The position numbers and the translations under genes were made by a program. From Clostridia bacterium (GTDB lineage: Bacteria; Bacillota; Clostridia; Oscillospirales; CAG-272), in contig JAFVXH010000019.1 in NCBI GenBank assembly GCA_017501225.1, positions 330,666 through 394,665 on the forward strand: a stretch of DNA of 64,000 nucleotides, read 5' to 3'. Positions 53,588 through 61,598 of the stretch are shown one piece after another. Each line of letters starts with the position of its first letter. Position 1 is the first letter of the stretch. The notes beneath the pieces are model-generated. The model was not told where the DNA came from. It searched no databases and worked only from the letters and a program-made list of their open reading frames with translations.

Positions 53588-54916
53588 TCAGATCTTCGTA
53601 TACAGTGCTCCGGGGAGCTTTTCGACAAGGCCCATGATCTCGAGGACGGTAAGGGCGGCGATGACATCGCCCCACGGATGATCCAGATTGGCGAGCGCAT
53701 CCGCGCTGATCGCGCGGTCGATGGGCATTGCTTCCAGAATCGCCAGCTGGACGGGAGTCAGCTCGCTGTGCGCCTCTTCCGATTTCGGAGCTCCCGTTGG
53801 CTTTACGGGTTCCCTTTCTTCTGCCGTTTGTCGCGTCTTTGCTTTGACACTCGACTCCCTACGCAGTGCGGATCTTTTCGGTTGCTCCTCCTTCGTCAGC
53901 GCGCGCAATGGCGGATTCTTCGGCTGTTCCGTCTGCGCACCCTGCAGCTCGATCACTCCGAGCGATTGCAGATATTGCAGATCTGCCGCAGATTCTTCCT
54001 TTGCCTTTGTCAGACGCTCCGTGCGAAGCGTTTTGGCATAAACGTATTCATAGCGTTTTAAGATATCCGAGGTATCCAGCACCAGATTCGCGCCGTCTTG
54101 CAACAGTCCGTTCGTACCCTCGGCGCCCTTGCTTCCGACGTTTGCGGGAATGGCGAATACGTCCTTTCCTTGCAGGACCGCTTCCTTTGCGGTAATCAGC
54201 GATCCGCTTCCGATGCCTGCTTCGACCACAAGCGTTCCCTGCGAAAGTCCACTGATGATGCGGTTACGCGTCGGGAAGTGATGCCGCAACGGCTTGGTTG
54301 CGGGCGGATATTCGGAAATGACCGCGCCGTGCGCCGCGATGGCATCGCGCAGTTTTTTATGATGCTGTGGATACACGATATCAATCCCACAGCCGAGCAC
54401 CGCGATCGTCTGCCCTTTTGCGGCAATTGCCGCAGCAGCGGAAACACCGTCGATCCCCGATGCCATTCCGCTGACCACAACGGCATCCACGCTTGCAAGC
54501 TCATAGGCTATTTTATACGCCGAGCGCAAGCCGTATGCACTCATCCGTCGCGTGCCCACCATGCCAATTGAAAGCCGTCCGTTCAGGTCCGGCAGCGTAC
54601 CCAGATAATAAAGCACGATCGGTGGCTGCTTGATGGCGCGCAAGGCACTCGGATAGAGCGGATCCGCATAGGTCAGAATGTGGATATTCTGACGCTGACA
54701 AGCATCTAAGATCGCGCTTGCCGCCTCCAGATCGCGGTTGGAAAGCGCCGATCTTGTTTTGGGCGAGATGCCCTTGATGGCATCCAATTCATATTCCTCG
54801 GCATGGAAGAGCTCGTACGGATTCTCGTACAACTCGATCAAGGTTCGAAAATCACGGCTGGCAGCACCCAAGGCATCGGCAAGCCACAGCCAAAACAAAA
54901 CGTCCTTTTGTTTCAT
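53588..54916 (-). CDS. dprA: DNA-processing protein DprA
   Basis: DprA loads RecA onto incoming single-stranded DNA during natural transformation. The 442-residue protein shows the Rossmann-like core: IGMVGTRRMSAYG, VSGMASGIDG, TIAVLGCGIDIVYP, FPTRNRIISGLS, VVEAGIGSGSLITA and AIPANVGSKGAEGTNGL. A winged-helix DML1-type domain ends it (about 385-440). Between them is a long charged linker (about 310-380) without known fold, which makes the protein longer than the usual 300-370. Other competence genes are not in the window. Confidence 0.94.
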   Translation of the reverse strand: MKQKDVLFWLWLADALGAASRDFRTLIELYENPYELFHAEEYELDAIKGISPKTRSALSNRDLEAASAILDACQRQNIHILTYADPLYPSALRAIKQPPIVLYYLGTLPDLNGRLSIGMVGTRRMSAYGLRSAYKIAYELASVDAVVVSGMASGIDGVSAAAAIAAKGQTIAVLGCGIDIVYPQHHKKLRDAIAAHGAVISEYPPATKPLRHHFPTRNRIISGLSQGTLVVEAGIGSGSLITAKEAVLQGKDVFAIPANVGSKGAEGTNGLLQDGANLVLDTSDILKRYEYVYAKTLRTERLTKAKEESAADLQYLQSLGVIELQGAQTEQPKNPPLRALTKEEQPKRSALRRESSVKAKTRQTAEEREPVKPTGAPKSEEAHSELTPVQLAILEAMPIDRAISADALANLDHPWGDVIAALTVLEIMGLVEKLPGALYTKI

Positions 54917-54954
54917 ATGCTCCTCCTTCGAAAATTTTCATCCGTAAATTTTGT

Positions 54955-55797
54955 TCAAGTGCGGAGCTTGGAAAGCTCCCAGATCAGGATCGATGCCGCG
55001 ACCGCTGCGTTGAGCGATTCGGCACGCTCGCTCATGGGAATAAACACACTCTGCCCGCACGCGTCAATGCAAGCCTGCGAGAGTCCGTGCCCCTCGTTGC
55101 CGATCACGACGCAGTCCCCGATCTGCAAGGCGTTTCCGTCCAGTCGCATCGCATCCGCATTCAGCGTTGCCGCAAGAACGCGTCGTCCGCTTCTCTTAAG
55201 TGCCCCGATCGTCTGCGTCAGGGATTCGACGTAATCGATACGCTGGTTGAACAGCGTTCCCATAGCCGCCCGTACCGTTCTCGGATTGTAGACGTCGGCA
55301 CAGTCCGCGCTCAGAATCAGGCGGTCTGTTCCAAAGGCGGCGGCAGTGCGGATCATAGCACCGAGATTGGAGGGATCACGCACCGATTCGAGAAGCAGAA
55401 TCTGCTCCCCGATGTCAACGGAAAAATTGTAGCTATTATATATTGTAGCATTTTTTTCGATTTTGTCAATATATTTTGCAACAGTTATTACTCCCTGAGG
55501 CGCTTTTTCTTCGGAAATTTTTCCAAACACGTCGTCAGAAAGCACCAAAATACGAGTCGTATCGGCAATCGCGCCGGCACCAAGGCGAGAGCGAATCAAA
55601 TCCAGGATCTCCTCTGCCCGCGACTGCTGCAATAAAACGTGCGTCAGGACAAGTCGGTTTTTGATCGCCTCCTCCAACAGCTTGACACCGTCAAAGCGAA
55701 AGACTCCCATCTCATCCCGATATTTTTTCTCCAAGAGCTTCCCGATCTCGATCACGGTTCTGTTCTGCTTGGAGCTGATGACCTCGTAAAAATTCAT
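54955..55797 (-). CDS. TrmH family (SpoU) RNA 2'-O-methyltransferase
   Basis: This 280-residue enzyme is of the SPOUT class. The N-terminal substrate-binding domain resembles that of RlmB or TsnR (about 1-110) and is followed by the knot domain: LLLESVRDPSNLGAMIRTAA (motif 1), VIGNEGHGLS (motif 2) and IPMSERAESLNAAVAASIL (motif 3). The target nucleotide is unknown. It begins just behind two tandem terminators, with no clear promoter between, and leads the gene run dprA-topA-trmFO. Confidence 0.9.
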   Translation of the reverse strand: MNFYEVISSKQNRTVIEIGKLLEKKYRDEMGVFRFDGVKLLEEAIKNRLVLTHVLLQQSRAEEILDLIRSRLGAGAIADTTRILVLSDDVFGKISEEKAPQGVITVAKYIDKIEKNATIYNSYNFSVDIGEQILLLESVRDPSNLGAMIRTAAAFGTDRLILSADCADVYNPRTVRAAMGTLFNQRIDYVESLTQTIGALKRSGRRVLAATLNADAMRLDGNALQIGDCVVIGNEGHGLSQACIDACGQSVFIPMSERAESLNAAVAASILIWELSKLRT

Positions 55798-55820
55798 CGT
55801 AAAACGTCCTCATTTCTCTC

Positions 55821-55851
55821 AAAAAAAGGAAAAAAGCGCATCCGCTTTTCC
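55821..55851 (-). terminator. Second terminator-like hairpin before the TrmH-type gene
   Basis: On the minus strand GGAAAAGCG-GATG-CGCTTTTTTCC is followed by a T7 run. It lies only 24 nt upstream of the start codon at 55797, which is an attenuator-like position. Confidence 0.75.
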
Positions 55852-55865
55852 CCTCTATGTATGAC

Positions 55866-55895
55866 AAAAACCCGATGAATTTCATCGGGTTTTTG
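55866..55895 (-). terminator. Intrinsic terminator after rplT
   Basis: AAAAACCCGATGAA/TTCATCGGGTTTTT is a strong stem with a U-run, 11 nt past the rplT stop. Confidence 0.9.
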
Positions 55896-55905
55896 ATTGT
55901 CTGCA

Positions 55906-56259
55906 TCAAAGAGCAGCCTTTGCCTGCTCAGCCAGAGCTGCGAATGCTTCCTTGTCGGCAACGGCGAGCTCAGCCAGCATCTTGCGGTTGAGGTTGATGC
56001 CTGCCTTCTTCAGACCGTGCATGAAGGTAGAATAGTTCATGCCGTTTACCTTTGCCTGTGCGGAAATTCTGGTGATCCAAAGAGTGCGGAAATCTCTCTT
56101 CTTGAGCTTTCTGCCTGCAAAAGCGTAGTTACCGCTCTTGAGAACGGCTTGCTTCGCCATCTTAAAGTGCTTGGATTTTGCGCCCCAGTAGCCCTTAGCG
56201 GCCTTCAGGGTAGCCTTTCTTCTCTTGCGCGTCATCATTGCGCCCTTAACTCTTGCCAT
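55906..56259 (-). CDS. rplT: 50S ribosomal protein L20
   Basis: L20 is an early 50S assembly protein and the autogenous repressor of the infC operon in Firmicutes and enterics. The 117-residue protein begins [20 protein letters not shown] and contains [19 protein letters not shown]. It is the third gene of infC-rpmI-rplT, 22 nt behind rpmI, and precedes a strong terminator. Confidence 0.97.
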   Translation of the reverse strand: MARVKGAMMTRKRRKATLKAAKGYWGAKSKHFKMAKQAVLKSGNYAFAGRKLKKRDFRTLWITRISAQAKVNGMNYSTFMHGLKKAGINLNRKMLAELAVADKEAFAALAEQAKAAL

Positions 56260-56281
56260 TTTTCAATTCCTCCGTTTCGTC

Positions 56282-56476
56282 TTACTTCAGGACCAAGGTC
56301 TTCAGATTCTCTGCCATCTTTCCCTGCACCGTGGTGCTGGAACGAAGGTGTCTGAGTCTTTTGGCGCTCTTGTTACCGGTCTTATGACGGTGAGAGCTGT
56401 GGAACATTTTTACCTTACCGTTTGCAGTAACGGTAAATCTTTTAGCCGAAGCCTTATGCGTTTTGACTTTTCCCAT
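56282..56476 (-). CDS. rpmI: 50S ribosomal protein L35
   Basis: The 64-residue basic protein has the family start GKVKTHKASAKRFTVTANGK and the HRHKTGNKSAKR core. It is in the conserved infC-rpmI-rplT order, 107 nt downstream of infC, with an AAAGGAG site. Confidence 0.96.
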   Translation of the reverse strand: MGKVKTHKASAKRFTVTANGKVKMFHSSHRHKTGNKSAKRLRHLRSSTTVQGKMAENLKTLVLK

Positions 56477-56583
56477 TTTGTTAACTCCTTTTCTTCAATG
56501 TCCGGCAATGGAAACGCCGGAAATTTTATATCATGCAGTCCTTTGCCGCGGCAAAGTATAGAATGAACTGTATCACGGTTGGA

Positions 56584-57111
56584 TTATTTCGCTTTGACGG
56601 GCGAGATGACCATGCTCATAAATCTGCCGTCCAGAACGGGGCGCTTATCCACGCTCCCCACCTCGGAGCAGGCTGCCTCAAAGCGTTCCAATACCTCACG
56701 GCCCATATTGACGTGGCTCATCTCGCGACCCTTGAACTTCATGACGACGCGAACCTTGTTGCCGTCGTTCAAAAAGCGGAGCGCGTGCTTGACCTTGGTT
56801 TCAAAGTCATGGGTTTCGATGCGGTAGGAAAGCTGGATTTCCTTGAGCTCGATGGTTTGCTGCTTCTTTCTGGCTTCCTTTTCGCGCTTTTCACGCTCGA
56901 AGCGGAATTTGCCATAATCCATGATCTTGCATACGGGCGGATTTGCCTGCGATGCCATCATGACAAGGTCAAGACCTTGATCGTATGCCAATTCCAATGC
57001 CTTCTGGGAGCTCATGATTCCCACGGGTTCTCCGTCCGAATTGATCAGGCGGACCTCCTTTGCGGTGATCTCCTCGTTGAGCAGGTTCTCTTTGTTGTCC
57101 TTTGCGCTAAT
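56584..57111 (-). CDS. infC: Translation initiation factor IF-3 with AUU start codon
   Basis: IF-3 checks start-codon pairing on the 30S subunit. The 175-residue product begins ISAKDNKENLLNEEITAKEV (first residue read as Met). Its two domains are seen in LINSDGEPVGIMSSQKALELAYDQGLDLVMMA and VKHALRFLNDGNKVRVVMKFKGREMSH. No ATG, GTG or TTG sits properly downstream of the GGAGGTG site; ATT at 57109-57111 lies 9 nt from it. AUU initiation of infC with IF-3 autoregulation is established in Escherichia coli and other bacteria. Confidence 0.93.
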   Translation of the reverse strand: MSAKDNKENLLNEEITAKEVRLINSDGEPVGIMSSQKALELAYDQGLDLVMMASQANPPVCKIMDYGKFRFEREKREKEARKKQQTIELKEIQLSYRIETHDFETKVKHALRFLNDGNKVRVVMKFKGREMSHVNMGREVLERFEAACSEVGSVDKRPVLDGRFMSMVISPVKAK

Positions 57112-57257
57112 AGTCCAACACCTCCAAAATAAAAAATACCGTACAAAGACACAAGTCCCCGTACGATACACGCCAACCCTTTGCAAGCAAAAGGAAGAAA
57201 TATCAACCCGCAACGCCGATGCCTGAGGGTGAGAACGGAGAGTTCTGCTTTGTTGTC
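57112..57257 (-). promoter_or_regulatory. infC operon leader with candidate attenuator
   Basis: About 145 nt lie between the expected start and the infC start codon. Near the end, TATCGTAC (plus 57161-57168) and GTACGGTA (plus 57137-57144) can pair with one mismatch, and a U6 run follows (plus 57131-57136), directly ahead of the ribosome-binding site. In Bacillus the infC-rpmI-rplT operon is controlled by L20 at a leader terminator; a similar role here is inference. Confidence 0.5.
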
Positions 57258-57263
57258 CTTGAT

Positions 57264-57292
57264 ATTATAGCACCCTTTCCCTCCTTTGTCAA
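57264..57292 (-). promoter_or_regulatory. Consensus sigma-A promoter of infC-rpmI-rplT with UP-like A-tracts
   Basis: TTGACA (57287-57292), 17 nt and TATAAT (57264-57269) form a perfect consensus. On the minus strand several A-runs (A5-A7) precede the -35 box, resembling an UP element, as expected for a highly expressed translation operon. Confidence 0.95.
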
Positions 57293-57532
57293 GCCCTTTT
57301 TCACCTTTTTTTCATATTTTTTTGTTTTTGATCCATCCGTCCTGCACAAGATGCAAAAGATCGGGAAAATCCCCGAATAAAAGCGGATAAAATCGAAAAA
57401 TCGCGCCAAAACGGGACCTACGACATCGATGTCGTGGCATCTTTGCACAAAAAACGGCACCCGGATTGTGGCAAAATTTTACTCCGTACCTTTTTCACAA
57501 AAATTTGTGTCTTTTTTCGTCAAAATTGAATA
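57293..57532. other. Non-coding spacer with a 16-bp palindrome
   Basis: I see no plausible gene in this 240-bp stretch. It contains A/T runs next to the infC promoter, a TCGGG/CCCGA hairpin (57361-57376), a perfect palindrome ACGACATCGATGTCGT (57420-57435) and a CACAAAAATTTGTG dyad (57496-57509). The palindrome is too far from both promoters to be an obvious operator for either. Confidence 0.6.
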
Positions 57533-57561
57533 TTTACAAATCGGGATTTTTGCGGTATAAT
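57533..57561 (+). promoter_or_regulatory. Strong promoter with no downstream gene
   Basis: TTTACA (57533-57538), 17 nt and TATAAT (57556-57561) on the plus strand. No plus-strand gene follows before the convergent icd end, so it should drive a non-coding transcript. Confidence 0.85.
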
Positions 57562-57567
57562 ATCCCT

Positions 57568-57690
57568 TGCCGGCAATCCTTCGGGATCTGCCGTGTTCCC
57601 CCCTATGCACATCACTTGGATTTTTCGTGAAGTGTCAATCTCATGACATCCTCATCGCGAAGGACCCTGCGGGTGTGCATTTTTAATTTT
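57568..57690 (+). ncRNA. Candidate structured small RNA (orphan)
   Basis: From the expected start near 57568 the sequence folds into a first hairpin CGGCA-ATCC-TTCG-GGAT-C-TGCCG (57571-57593), closed by a UUCG tetraloop. A C-rich single strand (57596-57603) follows. A multibranch element is then closed by ATGCACA (57605-57611) with TGTGCAT (57674-57680), holding smaller stems (CACTT/AAGTG, TGTCA/TGACA, CCT/AGG, CCC/GGG). TTTTTAATTTT follows directly, consistent with termination. There is no ORF with a ribosome-binding site. It lacks the conserved core of SRP RNA, and its 5' and 3' ends do not pair as in 6S RNA. I do not recognise the family. Confidence 0.6.
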
Positions 57691-57694
57691 GATA

Positions 57695-57746
57695 TAAAAA
57701 ATAAAACGGATAGGAAAAGGCTGAACGTGCCCTTCCCTATCCGTTT
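57695..57746 (-). terminator. Intrinsic terminator after icd
   Basis: On the minus strand AAAACGGATAGG pairs with CCTATCCGTTTT, with an inner GGC/GCC stem, and ATTTTTT follows. It starts 7 nt past the icd stop. The opposite strand may also use it as a backup stop for the small RNA. Confidence 0.85.
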
Positions 57747-57755
57747 TTTGCTTTG

Positions 57756-58976
57756 TTAAGCGCCAAGTCTTGCCTGCAGACGTGCTCGGATGGCGCGAAT
57801 GAACTCCGCGGAATTGACTGCCTGCGTTTTGGTGCCCTCTGCGACAAGCCCGACCAGATCCTTGGTCATAATGCCGTCGTTGAGCGTGTCGATGCACGCG
57901 CCCTCCAGGGCATCCGCAAAGCGGACAAGATCTTCAAGACCGTCCAGCTCTCCTCTCTTGCGCAGAGCACCCGACCACGCGTAAATGGTGGCAATGGGAT
58001 TGGTGGAGGTCTCCTCTCCCTTGAGGTAACGGTAGTAGTGTCTGGTTACGGTTCCGTGTGCCGCCTCGTACTCATATTTTCCGTCGGGAGAAACCAGGAC
58101 GGACGTCATCATGGCAAGAGAGCCGAACGCGGTGGAAACCATATCGCTCATGACGTCGCCGTCATAGTTCTTGCAAGCCCAGATAAAGCCACCCTCACTG
58201 CGCACGACACGCGCGACGGCATCGTCGATCAGAGTATAGAAATAGGTAATTCCCGCCTCCTTGAAGGCTGCCTCGTACTCCGCCTCATAGATCTCCTGGA
58301 AGATCAGCTTAAAGGTCTGGTCGTACTGCTTGGAAATGGTGTCCTTTGCGGAGAACCACAGATCCTGCTTGGAATCCAGCGCAAACTGGAAGCACGCGTG
58401 CGCGAAGGAGCGAATGGAATTATCCTTATTATAGCTTCCCTGCAGCACACCGGGACACTCAAAATCATAGACCGTCTGGCGGAAGGTTTCCCGTCCGTTC
58501 TCGTCGGTAAAGACCAGCTCCGCCTTTCCCTTTTCGGGAACGCGGAATTCGGTTGCCTTATAGATATCTCCGTACGCGTGGCGCGCGATGGTGATCGGCT
58601 TTTTCCAGTTGCGGACGGCGGGACGGATGCTGTCGATCAGGATGGGGGCGCGGAAGACCGTGCCGTCCAGGATCGCGCGGATGGTGCCGTTGGGGCTCTT
58701 CCACATCTGAGAAAGATTGTATTCCTCCACACGCTGCTTGTTGGGCGTAATGGTGGCACACTTGACGGCAACACCGTATTTTTGCGTGGCGTACGCCGAA
58801 TCAAAGGTCACTTGGTCCTTGGTGCGCTCGCGCTCAACAAGCCCCAGATCGTAGTACTCGGTTTTCAGATCGACAAAGGGGAGCAGGAGCTCGTCCTTGA
58901 TCATCTTCCAAAGAATTCTTGTCATTTCGTCGCCGTCCATCTCGACCAGCGGCGTTTTCATTGCGATTTTCTTCAT
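57756..58976 (-). CDS. icd: NADP-dependent isocitrate dehydrogenase
   Basis: ICD oxidises isocitrate to 2-oxoglutarate with NADP. The 406-residue product is of the homodimeric eukaryote-like type II: start [20 protein letters not shown], substrate motif [16 protein letters not shown], metal-binding [29 protein letters not shown] and cofactor region [12 protein letters not shown]. It is the last gene of the citrate-aconitase-icd operon, 32 nt behind acn, and makes the 2-oxoglutarate needed for glutamate. Confidence 0.96.
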   Translation of the reverse strand: MKKIAMKTPLVEMDGDEMTRILWKMIKDELLLPFVDLKTEYYDLGLVERERTKDQVTFDSAYATQKYGVAVKCATITPNKQRVEEYNLSQMWKSPNGTIRAILDGTVFRAPILIDSIRPAVRNWKKPITIARHAYGDIYKATEFRVPEKGKAELVFTDENGRETFRQTVYDFECPGVLQGSYNKDNSIRSFAHACFQFALDSKQDLWFSAKDTISKQYDQTFKLIFQEIYEAEYEAAFKEAGITYFYTLIDDAVARVVRSEGGFIWACKNYDGDVMSDMVSTAFGSLAMMTSVLVSPDGKYEYEAAHGTVTRHYYRYLKGEETSTNPIATIYAWSGALRKRGELDGLEDLVRFADALEGACIDTLNDGIMTKDLVGLVAEGTKTQAVNSAEFIRAIRARLQARLGA

Positions 58977-59008
58977 ATTGTATCTCCTGTGATTGCTCTA
59001 AATAACCT

Positions 59009-60937
59009 TTACAGACTCTGCCCCGTGTAGGCAAGGAGTCCTCCCGCCTTCAAAATCTCCCTTTGGCGATCGGTAAAGGCACAGACCAAGGGAATGCTCT
59101 CCCCTGTCGTTTCGTCAAGCAGCGTCATCCTGCCGCTCTCCATACCTGCCCAGACGCCCGTCACGGAAAGCACGTCGCCCTGCGAGAGCTTGTCGTAATC
59201 CTCGGGATCCTCAAAGCACAGGGGCATAATACCGGCGTTGATGAGGTTTGCGATATGGATGCGCGCAAAGCTCTTTGCGATCACCGCGCGAACGCCGAGA
59301 TAGAGCGGTACGAGCGCGGCATGCTCACGCGAGGAGCCCTGCCCGTAGTTGCTGCCGCCCACAATGATGCTCTGTCCCGCCGCCTTGGCGCGCTCGGGGA
59401 AGGTCTTGTCGCAAACGCCGAAGCAATATTGGGAAAGGAACGGAATGTTGGAGCGGTAAGGCAGGATCTTGGCTCCTGCGGGCATAATGTGGTCGGTGGT
59501 GATATTATCCCCTACCTTGAGAACAAGGGGTGCCTTCAGGCAATCCTCTTGCGGGTAGGTGGTCGGGAACTTTTTGATGTTCGGACCGCGCAGGATCTCC
59601 AGCTCTGCCGCTTCATCCGCAGGTGCGGGAGCAAGAACGGCACTGTCATCGATGCGGAAGGCATCGGGCATAGTAATCTTGGGCATTTCCCCAAGCAGGA
59701 TCGGATCGGTGATCTCACCCGTCAGAGCCGCCGCGACGGCGGTTTCTGGGGAAACGAGATAAACCCTTGCGTCAGCCGTTCCGCTTCTGCCCTCAAAGTT
59801 TCGGTTGAAGGTACGGAGGCTGACACCCGCGGAATTGGGAGAAAAGCCCATACCGATGCAAGGTCCGCAGGCACACTCCAGCACGCGTGCGCCGCTGGCA
59901 AGAATATCGGTCAGCGCTCCGCACTCCGACAGCATCGTCAGCACCTGCTTAGATCCCGGAGAGATCGAAAGGCTGACGTCGGGAGAAATGATTTTTCCCT
60001 TGAGCAGCGCCGCGACCTTCAGCATATCCAGAAGCGAGGAGTTGGTGCAGGAGCCGATGCAGACCTGATTGACCTTGGTTCCCTTCAGGCTATCCACGCG
60101 TACGACGTTGTCGGGGCTGTGAGGGCACGCGATCATGGGAACAAGCGTGTCAAGATCAATGTCGATCACGCGGTCGTATACGGCATCCGCGTCGCTCTCA
60201 AGCGGAACGTAGTCCTCCTCGCGTCCCTCGGCACGCAAAAACTGACGCGTGATCTCGTCCGACGGGAAGATCGAGGTAGTCGCTCCAAGCTCTGTGCCCA
60301 TGTTGGTAATGGTGGCACGCTCGGGAACGGAAAGGCTGGCAATGCCCTCGCCGCCCCACTCGATGATGGCACCCACGCCGCCCTTGACCGAAAGGATGCG
60401 CAGGATCTCAAGGCTGACGTCCTTTGCGGTGACAAAGGGGCGCAGCCTTCCCGTCAGGTTGACCTTATACATCTTGGGCATGGTGATATAGTACGCACCG
60501 CCGCCCATTGCGACCGCGACGTCAAGACCGCCCGCACCAAAGGCGAGCATCCCGATGCCGCCGCCCGTAGGAGTGTGGCTGTCCGATCCGATCAGGGTCT
60601 TGCCGGGAATGCCGAAGCGCTCCAGGTGCACCTGATGACAAATACCGTTACCGGGTCTGGAAAAATAAATGCCGTGCTTCTTTGCGACCGATTGAATATA
60701 GCGGTGGTCATCCGCGTTTTCAAAGCCGGATTGCAGGGTGTTATGATCAATATACGCCACGCTTCGCTCGGTGCGTACGCGGTCAATTCCCATCGCTTCG
60801 AATTCCAGATATGCCATCGTTCCCGTCGCGTCCTGCGTCAGGGTCTGGTCGATGCGCAGAGCGACCTCGCTTCCGACAGTCATATCTCCGCTGATCAGGT
60901 GTTCCTTGATGATTTTTTGTGCGATTGTGAGTCCCAT
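59009..60937 (-). CDS. acnA: Aconitate hydratase
   Basis: Aconitase isomerises citrate to isocitrate on a 4Fe-4S cluster. The 642-residue product is of the shorter class related to mitochondrial aconitase and 3-isopropylmalate dehydratase. It shows SDSHTPTGGGIGMLAFGAGG, the first cluster Cys in IGSCTNSS, the pair in ECACGPCIGMG and the swivel-domain GGSNYGQGSSREHAAL. The ATG lies inside the gntR stop (TAATG), so translation is coupled. The gene symbol is by function only. Confidence 0.93.
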   Translation of the reverse strand: MGLTIAQKIIKEHLISGDMTVGSEVALRIDQTLTQDATGTMAYLEFEAMGIDRVRTERSVAYIDHNTLQSGFENADDHRYIQSVAKKHGIYFSRPGNGICHQVHLERFGIPGKTLIGSDSHTPTGGGIGMLAFGAGGLDVAVAMGGGAYYITMPKMYKVNLTGRLRPFVTAKDVSLEILRILSVKGGVGAIIEWGGEGIASLSVPERATITNMGTELGATTSIFPSDEITRQFLRAEGREEDYVPLESDADAVYDRVIDIDLDTLVPMIACPHSPDNVVRVDSLKGTKVNQVCIGSCTNSSLLDMLKVAALLKGKIISPDVSLSISPGSKQVLTMLSECGALTDILASGARVLECACGPCIGMGFSPNSAGVSLRTFNRNFEGRSGTADARVYLVSPETAVAAALTGEITDPILLGEMPKITMPDAFRIDDSAVLAPAPADEAAELEILRGPNIKKFPTTYPQEDCLKAPLVLKVGDNITTDHIMPAGAKILPYRSNIPFLSQYCFGVCDKTFPERAKAAGQSIIVGGSNYGQGSSREHAALVPLYLGVRAVIAKSFARIHIANLINAGIMPLCFEDPEDYDKLSQGDVLSVTGVWAGMESGRMTLLDETTGESIPLVCAFTDRQREILKAGGLLAYTGQSL

Positions 60938-61584
60938 TAGTCTATCTCCCGTCCTAAGATGTGATCCATTGCGTTTTTGATATGCTCTACCGTACGTTGC
61001 TCAGCAAGAGCGGCGTCGCGTGCGGCGATCGCCTCATAGATCGCGCGGTGCTCTCTGGCAGATTGGCGTGCGCGATCCTCGTTCTCGACCGATACTCTGC
61101 GGTACTTCTGCACCTTTTTGTGCAAAGGCATGAGCGTATCGTAATAGACCGAGCTTCCGCTGAAGCGGTACAGAAGCTGATGAAATTTGCTGTCCATGAT
61201 CTTGATGCGGTCGGCGTCGCCCTTCGGAATATAGAATTCCTGCAGCTCCAGGGTTTCCCGCAGCTCCCGCAGCTCTTCCTCGGTGATGTTCTTTGCCGCC
61301 TCGTAGGAGCACATGCCCTCAATGCGGATGCGGATGTTGAAGATGTCCTCCAGATCCTTATGCGTTACACCGACGATCAGAATGCCGCGCGTGGTCATTT
61401 CAATGATGTGCTCCTGCTCCAAACGGCGCAGAGCCTCGCGGATGGGTGTGCGGCTGACGCCCATATCCTGAACCAGCTTCATTTCGGTCAGGATCTCGCC
61501 TCTTGGGTATTTTCCGGAAAGGATCTCGGTTTCCAAGCGGTCAAAGACCTGCTCGGAAAGCGATATCGTCTTATGCTCTAACAT
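60937..61584 (-). CDS. GntR family regulator, FadR/FCD subfamily
   Basis: The 215-residue regulator has an N-terminal winged helix (about 8-75, GEILTEMKLVQDMGVSRTPIREALRRLEQEHI) and an all-helical FCD ligand domain (about 85-210) with metal-type residues in MDSKFHQLLY and REHRAIYEAIAARD. It lies between the citrate synthase and aconitase genes and is probably the local regulator, sensing a di- or tricarboxylate. A matching dyad overlaps the operon promoter region at 62989-63006. Confidence 0.9.
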   Translation of the reverse strand: MLEHKTISLSEQVFDRLETEILSGKYPRGEILTEMKLVQDMGVSRTPIREALRRLEQEHIIEMTTRGILIVGVTHKDLEDIFNIRIRIEGMCSYEAAKNITEEELRELRETLELQEFYIPKGDADRIKIMDSKFHQLLYRFSGSSVYYDTLMPLHKKVQKYRRVSVENEDRARQSAREHRAIYEAIAARDAALAEQRTVEHIKNAMDHILGREID

Positions 61585-61598
61585 GAGTTGTTACCTCC

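Noticed and set aside
57203..57460. A small minus-strand ORF upstream of infC
   Set aside because: It spans the consensus infC promoter, lacks a ribosome-binding site and has low-complexity Lys runs from the A-tracts.
57568..57690. Small RNA as a tRNA, SRP RNA, 6S RNA or tmRNA
   Set aside because: No tRNA cloverleaf or CCA end, no SRP domain IV core, ends do not pair as in 6S, and no tag reading frame.
57568..57755. Riboswitch or leader for a downstream gene
   Set aside because: The next gene on the plus strand is more than 5 kb away and icd is convergent.
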